Both the position numbers and the translations under genes were made by a program. From assembly GCA_028685295.1 (NCBI GenBank), contig JAQUEL010000083.1, positions 1 through 7,972 of the forward strand: 7,972 bases of DNA, given 5' to 3'. Source of the DNA: a bacterium (GTDB taxonomy: Bacteria > UBP13 > UBA5359). The notes below the pieces were generated by a model that did no database searches, was not told the origin of the DNA, and worked only from the letters and a program-made list of their open reading frames with translations. Shown here piece after piece: positions 1 through 6,965 of the stretch (within the stretch, counting starts at the first letter, position 1; each line of letters begins with the position of its first letter).

Positions 1-1010
1 CGCAGCATCAGGCTTTTACCCTGCCTGGAGATTACAGGGTCCGGTGCCAGAATAATCTTTCCGGCTCCACCAGGAGCATCGATTACATAAGATGGAACGG
101 CCAATCCGGAAATGTTCCCCCGAAGATAGGAGATTATCTCCAGACCGCGATCTATAGATGTTCTGAAATGTCCTGTCCCCTTGACGGGATCAGCCTGGTA
201 CAAATAGTAAGGCTTGACTCTCATAGTAAGCAATCCCCGCAGCAATTTTTCCATGACATGGGGATTATCGTTAACTCCTTGCAGCAATACGCTCTGGTTG
301 CCTACCGGTATGCCGGCATCGACCAGACGTACACAAGCTTGCCGGCTCTCCGCAGTCAATTCCCGGGGATGATTGAAATGGGTATTTAGATAAAGCGGAT
401 GATATTTTTTAAGTACTCTTATCAGCCTGGTGGTTATCCGCAAGGGCATAACACACGGGGTCCGGCTGCCGATGCGGATTATTTGCACATGTTCTATGGC
501 TCTCAGGCCGGACAGAATTTCATCCAGTTGCTCATCCGGCAGCAGAAGAGGGTCTCCACCGGAAAGTATAACATCCTTTACCTCCGGCCGCCCCTTGATA
601 TATTTCAAGCCCTGGCGCAGCAGTTCATCATCCATCGGGGCCACCCCTGCCCGGCGGCAGCCTACACGGCGCTTGCGAGTGCAGAAACGGCAGTAAACGG
701 AGCATTGTTCGGATACCAGCCAAAGCACCCGGTCCGGATAACGATGGACTATATTGGGCAGCGGACTGCATTTTTCTTCCTGGAGAGGATCCTCTTCTCC
801 GGTATCGTCCTCAAGTTCGGCCTTATCCGGCACCGCCTGCTTCCACACAGGATCACCAGGCTCGGAAATCAGGTCCAGATAATAAGGAGTTATCCGCATT
901 GGATAGCGCTGAATAACCGCTTCTATAGGTTCAAAAGCCTGCCCGAACCTTACCGCCAGAGCACGAGAATCCGTTAGGCTGTATTTCAATTGGCGTTCCC
1001 ATTCAAGCAT
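1..1010 (-). CDS. kamA: KamA-family radical SAM aminomutase, probable lysine 2,3-aminomutase (3' end cut by window edge)
   Basis: The first 336 residues are visible; the C-terminus lies beyond the left edge. Characterised family members convert L-lysine to L-beta-lysine in the cytoplasm using S-adenosylmethionine, a [4Fe-4S] cluster and PLP. Seen here: the CxxxCxxC cluster motif at Cys103, Cys107 and Cys110 (CSVYCRFCTRKR), Arg112 at the position that binds the substrate carboxylate, the SAM-site motif SGGDPLL at 150-156, the block RIGSRTP at 179-185, and DAPGGAGK at 311-318 with Lys318 as the expected PLP lysine. Asp274 and Asp311 align with the two aspartates that hold the lysine epsilon-amino group in the Clostridium subterminale enzyme; glutamate 2,3-aminomutase has changed both, so lysine is the likelier substrate. 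The ATG overlaps the upstream stop by 8 bases (ATGCTTGA) and has GAGGAAAG about 5-9 bases upstream, so translation is probably coupled. The EF-P modifying homologue EpmB is less likely because the aspartates are kept. The zinc-binding C-terminal region typical of the family cannot be checked here. Confidence 0.9.
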   Translation of the reverse strand, partial: MLEWERQLKYSLTDSRALAVRFGQAFEPIEAVIQRYPMRITPYYLDLISEPGDPVWKQAVPDKAELEDDTGEEDPLQEEKCSPLPNIVHRYPDRVLWLVSEQCSVYCRFCTRKRRVGCRRAGVAPMDDELLRQGLKYIKGRPEVKDVILSGGDPLLLPDEQLDEILSGLRAIEHVQIIRIGSRTPCVMPLRITTRLIRVLKKYHPLYLNTHFNHPRELTAESRQACVRLVDAGIPVGNQSVLLQGVNDNPHVMEKLLRGLLTMRVKPYYLYQADPVKGTGHFRTSIDRGLEIISYLRGNISGLAVPSYVIDAPGGAGKIILAPDPVISRQGKSLML

Positions 1011-2424
1011 CTGATCTTTCCTCTTCAATAAACGCAGGCGCTATGATAGCTTCAGGCATACCGTGTAATGCCTTCTTCTCCAGCGAACAGGCCGTAGCCA
1101 TGATACCGCCCAGAACAGCCTTGCCGTCTATGACAAAGTAATAAGGGCAGAGCCTTACCCGAGCATCCATCTGCTTTATATTATCATCGGATGGTGAATA
1201 ATACGACAGACTAAAACGTTTGCCCTGGTGAAAACGCTGTAGGATATAGAGATCCTTTTCCCAGCCGGATGCAGCCATCTGCAGCGCTGCCGCCCATTCA
1301 ACCGTAGGCATATCATGTCCGATATGCAGGCCACGGCTGCCCCAGGCCAATGGTGAAAATCCCGACGGCTTCAATACCAGACGGCGCTCCTTTTGAGAGG
1401 CGTTTCCCAGCTGTAACCAATCGTTTACAGGACAATTGCCGATATTCAGCCCAGGTATAATTGCATTGGGCGGCAACGGCCTTCCATCCAGCACCCAACC
1501 CTGAGGGATGATCTTCTTCATTAATTCATAATCATCCAGATTGCTGCGCCAGTACCGTTCCAGCAACGGATGATGAAGCAGCGCCAGCCATAATTTTTCT
1601 TCAATAAAAGCTTTTGGAGGGGGAGTCATGACTACCTTGCCTAGGGATGCAGCTCGAATCATATCTCTGCCGCCCACCACGTTATCCAGGTCAAAAAGCT
1701 CAAAAAAGCGATAAATGTTATCGATACGGCATCCATTTCTAATCCGAATTTCATCATTATCTATGATTACATCCTGAGGGCTTACACAAACAGCTTCATA
1801 CCCTGAATCCGATATCCGGGAAACCAGGTAATCCATTTCAGGCCGGTAATCCGAGGATTCATCGGATACCACCACAGCCAGAGTTCCTTTGTTCGGGGCT
1901 ACGGCTGCAGCAAAGCAACCGGGTATATCCAATTCAGGCCTGCTCCAACCAGCCGAAGCATAGGCCTCCGTCATAGCGGCTGTCATTCCCATGCCACCTG
2001 GCAGAGAGTCTAATTCGCAGATTATATATCCATCTTCGGTGAGTATCAGGTCCGGGCGAATGACGGCTGGCAAAGAGGGACGAAAACGTTTACAAATACC
2101 CTGCCGTATTATCTCCTCCGGCTTGCCTTTATCCACATATTCGGCAACCCAGGCCGGGCCTAACCCACGAATTGAATCATAATAGAATTTATTACAGGCC
2201 TTATAGAAAGAGAGCAATATCTCTCCCAGCATCTGTAGCTCGCTGTAAAACTCGGGACTGATGTGGAACGGTTGCGGCGATACGCGCCAGGGAGCCGAGG
2301 GCGGCTCTTGGCTCTGATATACCGAAGCCCCGGCAATTTCATTATATAGATACCGGCCTGCCTCTTTGCACTTTGCAGGCGTAGTTACCGGTTGTTTGTT
2401 ATTTATCGCTTTCCGGCTTTCCAT
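1003..2424 (-). CDS. ATP-grasp-like (glutathionylspermidine-synthase-like) putative ligase, 473 aa
   Basis: I do not recognise a named family; the fold call is an inference. The protein is soluble, with no signal peptide or membrane segment. Suggestive features: RPDLILTEDGYIICELDSLP at 123-142, resembling the substrate-domain segment of circularly permuted ATP-grasp enzymes; KVVMTPPPKAFIEEKLWLAL at 263-282; LVLKPSGFSPLAWGSRGL at 349-366, resembling an ATP-grasp nucleotide-binding lysine and glycine-rich loop; LQRFHQGKRFSL at 395-406, like a hinge strand; and a closing segment at 419-445 (MDARVRLCPYYF then a GG turn) like an ATP-grasp metal-binding region. ATP-grasp enzymes join a carboxylate to an amine through an acyl phosphate. 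The start is taken at ATG 2424 because AAAGGAGG lies 5 bases upstream; a GTG 13 codons earlier has no ribosome binding site. The end overlaps the KamA-family gene by 8 bases, so the two probably act together, for example on beta-lysine. Alternatives are a non-catalytic ATP-grasp relative or an unrelated fold. The gene is certain; the function is moderately weak. Confidence 0.75.
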   Translation of the reverse strand: MESRKAINNKQPVTTPAKCKEAGRYLYNEIAGASVYQSQEPPSAPWRVSPQPFHISPEFYSELQMLGEILLSFYKACNKFYYDSIRGLGPAWVAEYVDKGKPEEIIRQGICKRFRPSLPAVIRPDLILTEDGYIICELDSLPGGMGMTAAMTEAYASAGWSRPELDIPGCFAAAVAPNKGTLAVVVSDESSDYRPEMDYLVSRISDSGYEAVCVSPQDVIIDNDEIRIRNGCRIDNIYRFFELFDLDNVVGGRDMIRAASLGKVVMTPPPKAFIEEKLWLALLHHPLLERYWRSNLDDYELMKKIIPQGWVLDGRPLPPNAIIPGLNIGNCPVNDWLQLGNASQKERRLVLKPSGFSPLAWGSRGLHIGHDMPTVEWAAALQMAASGWEKDLYILQRFHQGKRFSLSYYSPSDDNIKQMDARVRLCPYYFVIDGKAVLGGIMATACSLEKKALHGMPEAIIAPAFIEEERSDA

Positions 2425-2429
2425 GCAAG

Positions 2430-2437
2430 CCTCCTTT
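2430..2437 (-). promoter_or_regulatory. Strong ribosome binding site fixing the start of the ATP-grasp-like gene
   Basis: AAAGGAGG is read on the minus strand 5 bases before ATG 2424. It is a near-perfect anti-16S match and favours this ATG over the GTG at 2463. It sits in the loop of a short 4-bp inverted repeat (GCAA at 2439-2436, TTGC at 2428-2425), which is too short to claim as a regulatory hairpin. Confidence 0.8.
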
Positions 2438-2460
2438 GCTACACTCCTTGAATGGTTCTG

Positions 2461-2500
2461 CACTATATAAAATTTAAGTCCGTTCTAATTCCAGCTGCAA
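2461..2500 (-). promoter_or_regulatory. Possible promoter for the ATP-grasp-like/kamA unit
   Basis: This is the only AT-rich stretch in the 152-base intergenic region and it lies just upstream of the two-gene unit. On the minus strand a TTGCAG hexamer (2500-2495) is followed after 17 bases by TTAAAT (2477-2472), matching the sigma-A consensus at 3 of 6 and 4 of 6 positions. A second possible -10 sequence, TATAGT, lies at 2467-2462. The matches are weak; the call rests mostly on position and base composition. A different sigma factor could equally be responsible. Confidence 0.3.
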
Positions 2501-2520
2501 AAACCTCTCCTTCAAATGTA

Positions 2521-2573
2521 CCTGCCGATAAAATCACCCGGCTGACCGTCAGAACGTAATATTCTGTGGCAGG
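2521..2573 (-). other. Inverted-repeat element between the transglutaminase and ATP-grasp-like genes
   Basis: A perfect 6-base inverted repeat (CCTGCC at 2573-2568, GGCAGG at 2526-2521, minus strand) encloses two smaller potential hairpins: CAGAA/TTCTG (2566-2562 with 2554-2550, 7-base loop) and a weak GGTCA/TGATT stem (2547-2543 with 2536-2532) followed by two more T residues. Folded together they would form a small three-way junction starting 3 bases after the transglutaminase stop codon. It could be a poor terminator, an mRNA-end structure or a cis-regulatory RNA for the downstream unit. No long T-run follows, so a strong intrinsic terminator is not supported. Confidence 0.3.
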
Positions 2574-2576
2574 GAA

Positions 2577-4679
2577 TTAAGAGGGACCTTTATATCCAAG
2601 TATCTTACCATGCAGATACATCGCTCTGTCAGCATCATTATCATCCAGCTCTTTGAGAGTATAAGCTACCGCTAAGTACATCTCCGTCAATTCATATAGA
2701 GCCGGAATAATGATGCCTACATCAATCAGGCGTCTTAAATGTTCTCCCGGCGTTTCCCAGATATGACGTCCCATCCCGATCTCGCTCAGGAAGAGAAGAG
2801 CATGGAAGTAAGCCTGCTCGATTCTCTCCTCGGCCGTTCCGGAAAAAGTCTTCGCCTCACCCAGCATAGCCTTGTGATTCCTGCTAAAAGCCAGTCTTCC
2901 CAGCAGTTGACGGCAGACATAGGCCAAACCGACTATGGATAATATAATACTAATTATCAACAGCACCGATATCCGGAGACGCCGGTTTTCAAAGAGCATT
3001 TTTATCTTCTTCATTACCAGCACACGAGAAGAAGGCAACTGTGCCGCCTTTCCCGGCGTAGCCTCAAAGACCACCCAACCATGCCCCGGTATATTGAGTT
3101 CAGCCCAGGCATGCGCATCTTTTAACCTTATCACGGTTCTGCCTTGTGCATCAACCTCTTCTGAAAGATATCCGGTAGTAAAACGTGAGGGTATACCGTT
3201 GATACGGGCTAAAACGGCCATAGCCGTAGCAAAATACTGGCAATGTCCCCGTTTGGATTCAAAGAGAAAATAATCTACACTTTCGCCTCGGGCTGAGCCC
3301 ACGTTCAAACTATAGTTATAATTGGTCATAAGGTGTCTCTGTATTGCCCTGGCCTTTTCCAGCGGCGCATTCGATCCAGCGGTTATCTTTCTGCCTAATT
3401 CAACCGTTCTAGGTGAAAGCACCGGCAATTGCATATAATTAGTTGCAACTATGCCTTCTATTGCAACTGCAGGCTTCTCCCTCTCGGGTATCTCTGAAGG
3501 AATTACCGATGTAACAGCATACCGTATACTCTTCTTACTAGCGGATTGCAATGCTGCTGATGCGTATTCGCTTGAATAAGATAGAACGGAATTGATATTG
3601 AGCGCTTTGATACAGTAGGGAACAGGCAAGAAAGGCGAAGGTGGCGAAATAAGTTCCATATCGATAGTAAAACGCCTGCCGGGAAGATCCTCGTTAGTAA
3701 GCCTTGTCTGGCCGGAGGCATTAATAAGCTCGGCTTTACGAAATGTAGCCTGCCATCTTTTACCGTCATACTTTTCATAGCTTGTTTCACGCCAATAAAA
3801 AGGGATATCCGTATCGGCTATTGCCACCAAGCGTTCATCACCCTGGCCGGGAACAGGCCCGATGATAAAGGGGCTATGGCTCCAGCTATCCGGGGACTCT
3901 CTCTTTACCTGAGGCGTGAACCAATGGATCATGCGCCAAGAGATACGAAAAAAGAGGCGATCGAAGTATAGCTGATGCTTCCAGGCGGATACAGCTGTCA
4001 TAGTACAAACCGTTATCAGCAGTATTAATAATATAGATATCCTTACATCCGGCTTACTATGCCTGGCATGACCACGCCTTCTGTGCATGTCTCCCAGATG
4101 AGCCATCTCTAACAGAGCTTCAGAGCGCATAGCAGCCAACAATCCGACGACGGAGAGGGCCATAATAACGATATTAAAAACCGACGACGTGCTCACCGTC
4201 AATAACGCCTCTATGGATAATGTGGGCACCAGCAACATGAAAATGTCTTTATCTCTGAGGATAGTGTAACTACGTATGACGGCCGCCCATAAATAAGCAT
4301 AGCAAAGGATCAGGTAGAGTTTACTCTCTAAAGCCTCCGTTTCCACACTGAATATCTGCTTTAAAGGCAATAGATCACTCTTAAAAAAAAGAGTATAAAG
4401 CAGTAGCAAAAATACTCCTGAACCGACATAAACAAAGAGATGCCTGCTCGGTACGCCATGATAACGAATATAAAAACTGGTAATGAAGCCCGCCATTATT
4501 ACGGCAGGCATTATCCAGGCCTGGCTGAATAATACCAAGGTTCTATCTACCATGATAACGCCGCAAAGCACCGTTATCATACCCCAAAAATATAAAGGCA
4601 GCGATCTTCTAACAGGATGCCCCTCATGAGCACACTTAGAATAAATCGCTGGTTGTTGTTTGCTGATTGTTGGTCTCAA
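2577..4679 (-). CDS. Membrane-anchored transglutaminase-like protein (TgpA/DUF3488 type), 700 aa
   Basis: The N-terminal third is hydrophobic, with about six or seven likely membrane segments (roughly 28-48, 51-72, 80-98, 119-137, 147-160, 165-183, 213-232). A long extracytoplasmic part carries the transglutaminase-like domain, followed by another membrane helix at about 570-593 and a C-terminal helical, DUF4129-like tail (about 615-700) that should be cytoplasmic. The papain-like triad is visible: Cys480 in RGHCQYFATAMA, His523 in DAHAWAEL, and an acidic residue at Glu539 in VVFEATPG, where Asp is also common. Relatives occur beside MoxR and DUF58 genes in many bacteria; substrates are mostly unknown, and protease or cross-linking roles are both possible. 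The start is TTG at 4679: it is the only in-frame start before the first membrane helix, with a stop 4 codons upstream. Its ribosome binding site is weak (AGGGG, 12 bases away). It follows the DUF58 gene by 40 bases. Confidence 0.9.
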   Translation of the reverse strand: MRPTISKQQPAIYSKCAHEGHPVRRSLPLYFWGMITVLCGVIMVDRTLVLFSQAWIMPAVIMAGFITSFYIRYHGVPSRHLFVYVGSGVFLLLLYTLFFKSDLLPLKQIFSVETEALESKLYLILCYAYLWAAVIRSYTILRDKDIFMLLVPTLSIEALLTVSTSSVFNIVIMALSVVGLLAAMRSEALLEMAHLGDMHRRRGHARHSKPDVRISILLILLITVCTMTAVSAWKHQLYFDRLFFRISWRMIHWFTPQVKRESPDSWSHSPFIIGPVPGQGDERLVAIADTDIPFYWRETSYEKYDGKRWQATFRKAELINASGQTRLTNEDLPGRRFTIDMELISPPSPFLPVPYCIKALNINSVLSYSSEYASAALQSASKKSIRYAVTSVIPSEIPEREKPAVAIEGIVATNYMQLPVLSPRTVELGRKITAGSNAPLEKARAIQRHLMTNYNYSLNVGSARGESVDYFLFESKRGHCQYFATAMAVLARINGIPSRFTTGYLSEEVDAQGRTVIRLKDAHAWAELNIPGHGWVVFEATPGKAAQLPSSRVLVMKKIKMLFENRRLRISVLLIISIILSIVGLAYVCRQLLGRLAFSRNHKAMLGEAKTFSGTAEERIEQAYFHALLFLSEIGMGRHIWETPGEHLRRLIDVGIIIPALYELTEMYLAVAYTLKELDDNDADRAMYLHGKILGYKGPS

Positions 4680-4719
4680 TTTCTCTGCTTACCCCTATCT
4701 TCCCAAGCTGCAACCGCAC

Positions 4720-5973
4720 TCAAATCCCAAACAACCTACCCCAATACTTAAACGCCTCTGCCATATCGTCACCGTTCTTTATATTCACCGGGCTCAGCCC
4801 GGCCATCTCCAACCGCCTGCTTTGCTCCTGTCTGGCAGCAGTATATCTCTTTCGCCAACCGGTTCCGGCCTTCTTTGCATAAGTAGATGCGTCAAGGCTG
4901 ATCAGAAAAACAGATATACCTCGTGCTCCCGCCGCTATTATATTATCCGCCAGCAGCAAATCCGGATCAGACGAGATAACATATATATTAGTACCAGGCT
5001 TATTCTCTAGGATACTCCTGGTCAGTACTTCAGATAAAGGCTTTCCAGGCCGGCATTTAAGAGCCGCCAAACCGGCTAAAATATTATAAAAATGATGCCG
5101 GTTTACAGGCAATACTTCGTCGCTGCCATCACTATTTATCTGGAAATAGAGCCTCACCCTTCCTTTTAGCAATGAAACCCCCAGGCTGACAGCCGCTATA
5201 ATGGCATCATCAAGAGCACCCTCAACCTTGAATCCGGTAGAGCAGGTGGAACGAGCATCGAGAAGAATAATAGCCGCAGAAACAGCATCCCTTTCAAACT
5301 CTTTGACAAAGAGCTTCCCCATGCGCGCAGTAGCCTTCCAATGTATCCTCTTCAGATCGTCACCCTGGTGATAATCTCTCAATCCGGCAAAGGTTTCTCT
5401 TCCTTCCGGAGCCAATTTTGACAGATTATCGCCTACTCTTCTGCTGTATCCGGCGTTGGCAGCAGGTATTGTTAGAGGCACCGGTGCGGGATAAACGGTA
5501 ACGGATTGAGATGGCAAAGCGTTATGTCGCATCTGAAAAATGCCTAGTGGGTCGATAGCTTCAATATAAAGCTTATTATCGGAATAAATTCCTCGTCGGG
5601 CCATAACGACCTGATACTCTACATCCAGAGCTTCATAAGGAGCAAGATTCTCTATCATTATGAGAGCTTCAGCTGCACCGGAAGAGACCGGCAACCGATC
5701 CCGAAGCATCAACTGCGGAATTATCCTGCCGGATCCATTCTTTACCCTCGCCGAGAGCATAATTTCCTCTCCCGCAAACACTCCTTTTTCAGACAGGATG
5801 CGTTCGGCCCTTATACCTCTAAGAGTAAGATAAGCATAGAGACAGGATGCTGCCGTCAGGCTAAGCATGCAAGTGGATATATAGTAAATCGGCTTTATTT
5901 TATTGAGAGAGGCTATCAGAAAGAATGCAATGCTTAAGAGAATATATATCGTTCCTCTGCGAGTGAATCTCAA
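4720..5973 (-). CDS. DUF58 family protein, 417 aa
   Basis: Two adjacent membrane helices at about 8-24 and 28-51 anchor the protein, followed by a beta-rich region and the DUF58 signature at about 197-228 (GLRDYHQGDDLKRIHW, then KATARMGKLFVKEFE). After it comes a von Willebrand A-like segment with ILLDARS at 236-242, a partial metal-site motif. DUF58 proteins are almost always encoded with MoxR ATPases and are thought to be their partners at the membrane; the biochemical activity is not established. The start is TTG, overlapping the upstream moxR stop as TTGA, with GGTGAG a few bases upstream. This arrangement implies translational coupling, which fits a stoichiometric complex. The transglutaminase gene follows after 40 bases. 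The family call is firm; the role in envelope maintenance is inference from the gene neighbourhood. Confidence 0.93.
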   Translation of the reverse strand: MRFTRRGTIYILLSIAFFLIASLNKIKPIYYISTCMLSLTAASCLYAYLTLRGIRAERILSEKGVFAGEEIMLSARVKNGSGRIIPQLMLRDRLPVSSGAAEALIMIENLAPYEALDVEYQVVMARRGIYSDNKLYIEAIDPLGIFQMRHNALPSQSVTVYPAPVPLTIPAANAGYSRRVGDNLSKLAPEGRETFAGLRDYHQGDDLKRIHWKATARMGKLFVKEFERDAVSAAIILLDARSTCSTGFKVEGALDDAIIAAVSLGVSLLKGRVRLYFQINSDGSDEVLPVNRHHFYNILAGLAALKCRPGKPLSEVLTRSILENKPGTNIYVISSDPDLLLADNIIAAGARGISVFLISLDASTYAKKAGTGWRKRYTAARQEQSRRLEMAGLSPVNIKNGDDMAEAFKYWGRLFGI

Positions 5974-6923
5974 CCCTTCTCACCGCCGTCAACAGGCACC
6001 TCTTCCAGAAGTCGTTCAATAATCCTACGCCCGTCGATTCCGTGCAGCGTTACCTCCGGACGCAATATCAAACGATGGGCCAAAACATCACCAGCCATAG
6101 CTTTTATGTCATCAGGCAAAACATAATCTCTCCCTCTTATAACAGCCAGCGCTTGGGAAGAACGGTAGAGAGCTATAGATCCTCTGGGAGATGCACCCAG
6201 ATAGACATCCTTTTCCTTGCGAGTAGCCCTTACCAGCCGAAGAATATAGGCCCGAGCGACATCGCTGACCACTATGCCATGGATATATTCACTTATAGAT
6301 ACTATATCCTCCGGTTCGACAACTCTCCTGGCCTGCTCAAGGCCGCTTTGACCGCCTTGGCTGCGCAGTATGGCATCTTCTGCATCAGCTTCAGGATAGC
6401 CAGGGGATAAACACATCTGAAATCTGTCCAGCTGAGCTTCCGGCAAAGGATATGTTCCTTCATACTCTACCGGGTTCTGAGTACCTATGACAAAGAAGGG
6501 TTTTTTCAAAGGATAAGTTCTGCCTTCAGCCGATACCTGCCGTTCCTCCATGCATTCCAGCAAACTGGACTGAGTCTTGGGACTGGAACGGTTAATCTCA
6601 TCCGCCAGCAAGATATTGGTAAAGACAGGGCCGGGCTGAAACTCAAAAGTACCCGCTCCCTGATTATAAACAACCGCTCCCGTAATATCCGAGGGCACAA
6701 GGTCAGGAGTAAACTGCACACGCTTGAAATCACAGCCTGAAACAAGACCAAAAGCTTTGGCTAAAACAGTTTTACCTACTCCCGGCACATCTTCAAGCAA
6801 TAAATGGCCGCCGCTTAGCATAGCTGACAGCGCATGTTCAAGCACCTGCCGTTTGCCGATGATAATTTTTTCCAATTCCGATAATATATCCGATATAGCA
6901 ATCGTTACTTCTTCACGTGTCAT
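5970..6923 (-). CDS. MoxR-family AAA+ ATPase, 317 aa
   Basis: This is a cytoplasmic AAA+ ATPase of the MoxR group, chaperone-like proteins that remodel or insert cofactors into partner proteins, commonly with DUF58/VWA partners. All core motifs are present: Walker A in EDVPGVGKT (44-52, Lys51), Walker B ILLADE (104-109), sensor 1 in FVIGTQNP (Asn150), the LPEAQLDRF segment with Arg167 as likely arginine finger, and a sensor 2 region, GASPRGS, in the C-terminal lid. Length is typical of the family. ATG 6923 is chosen because AGGAGA lies 7 bases upstream; a TTG six codons earlier (6941) has no good site. It lies 42 bases downstream of the KtrA-type gene and overlaps the DUF58 start by 4 bases. 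Everything needed for ATP hydrolysis appears intact. The specific client is unknown. Confidence 0.95.
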   Translation of the reverse strand: MTREEVTIAISDILSELEKIIIGKRQVLEHALSAMLSGGHLLLEDVPGVGKTVLAKAFGLVSGCDFKRVQFTPDLVPSDITGAVVYNQGAGTFEFQPGPVFTNILLADEINRSSPKTQSSLLECMEERQVSAEGRTYPLKKPFFVIGTQNPVEYEGTYPLPEAQLDRFQMCLSPGYPEADAEDAILRSQGGQSGLEQARRVVEPEDIVSISEYIHGIVVSDVARAYILRLVRATRKEKDVYLGASPRGSIALYRSSQALAVIRGRDYVLPDDIKAMAGDVLAHRLILRPEVTLHGIDGRRIIERLLEEVPVDGGEKG

Positions 6924-6930
6924 GGCCCGC

Positions 6931-6936
6931 TCTCCT
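6931..6936 (-). promoter_or_regulatory. Ribosome binding site deciding the moxR start
   Basis: AGGAGA on the minus strand lies 7 bases before ATG 6923. It overlaps the region where the alternative TTG start (6941) would begin, so that TTG is unlikely to be used. Confidence 0.7.
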
Positions 6937-6965
6937 AACAAGATGCTAAAGCGCCCTGATCCAAA

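Noticed and set aside
168-977. Open frames on the plus strand (168-389, 399-977, 430-696) opposite the aminomutase gene
   Set aside because: They lie antisense to a clearly conserved KamA-family coding sequence, have low-complexity, non-protein-like translations and no good ribosome binding sites.
2425-2463. Longer start (GTG 2463) for the ATP-grasp-like gene
   Set aside because: No Shine-Dalgarno sequence precedes it, while the ATG at 2424 has AAAGGAGG at ideal spacing.
2474-2500. Eight-codon open frame starting at TTG 2500 after an AAGGAG site in the intergenic region
   Set aside because: It is too short to distinguish from chance, uses a weak start codon, and its purine-rich site may belong to the intergenic element; no leader-peptide codon bias is evident.
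2550-2566. Intrinsic terminator after the transglutaminase gene
   Set aside because: The 5-bp CAGAA/TTCTG hairpin is weak, not GC-rich, and is not followed by a T-run.
4660-5010. Plus-strand open frames opposite the DUF58 gene and the 4680-4719 gap
   Set aside because: They are antisense to a well-supported DUF58 gene and resemble no protein family.
6924-6965. Separate promoter or terminator between ktrA and moxR
   Set aside because: The 42-base gap shows no convincing hairpin with T-run or -35/-10 pair; it carries the moxR ribosome binding site only.
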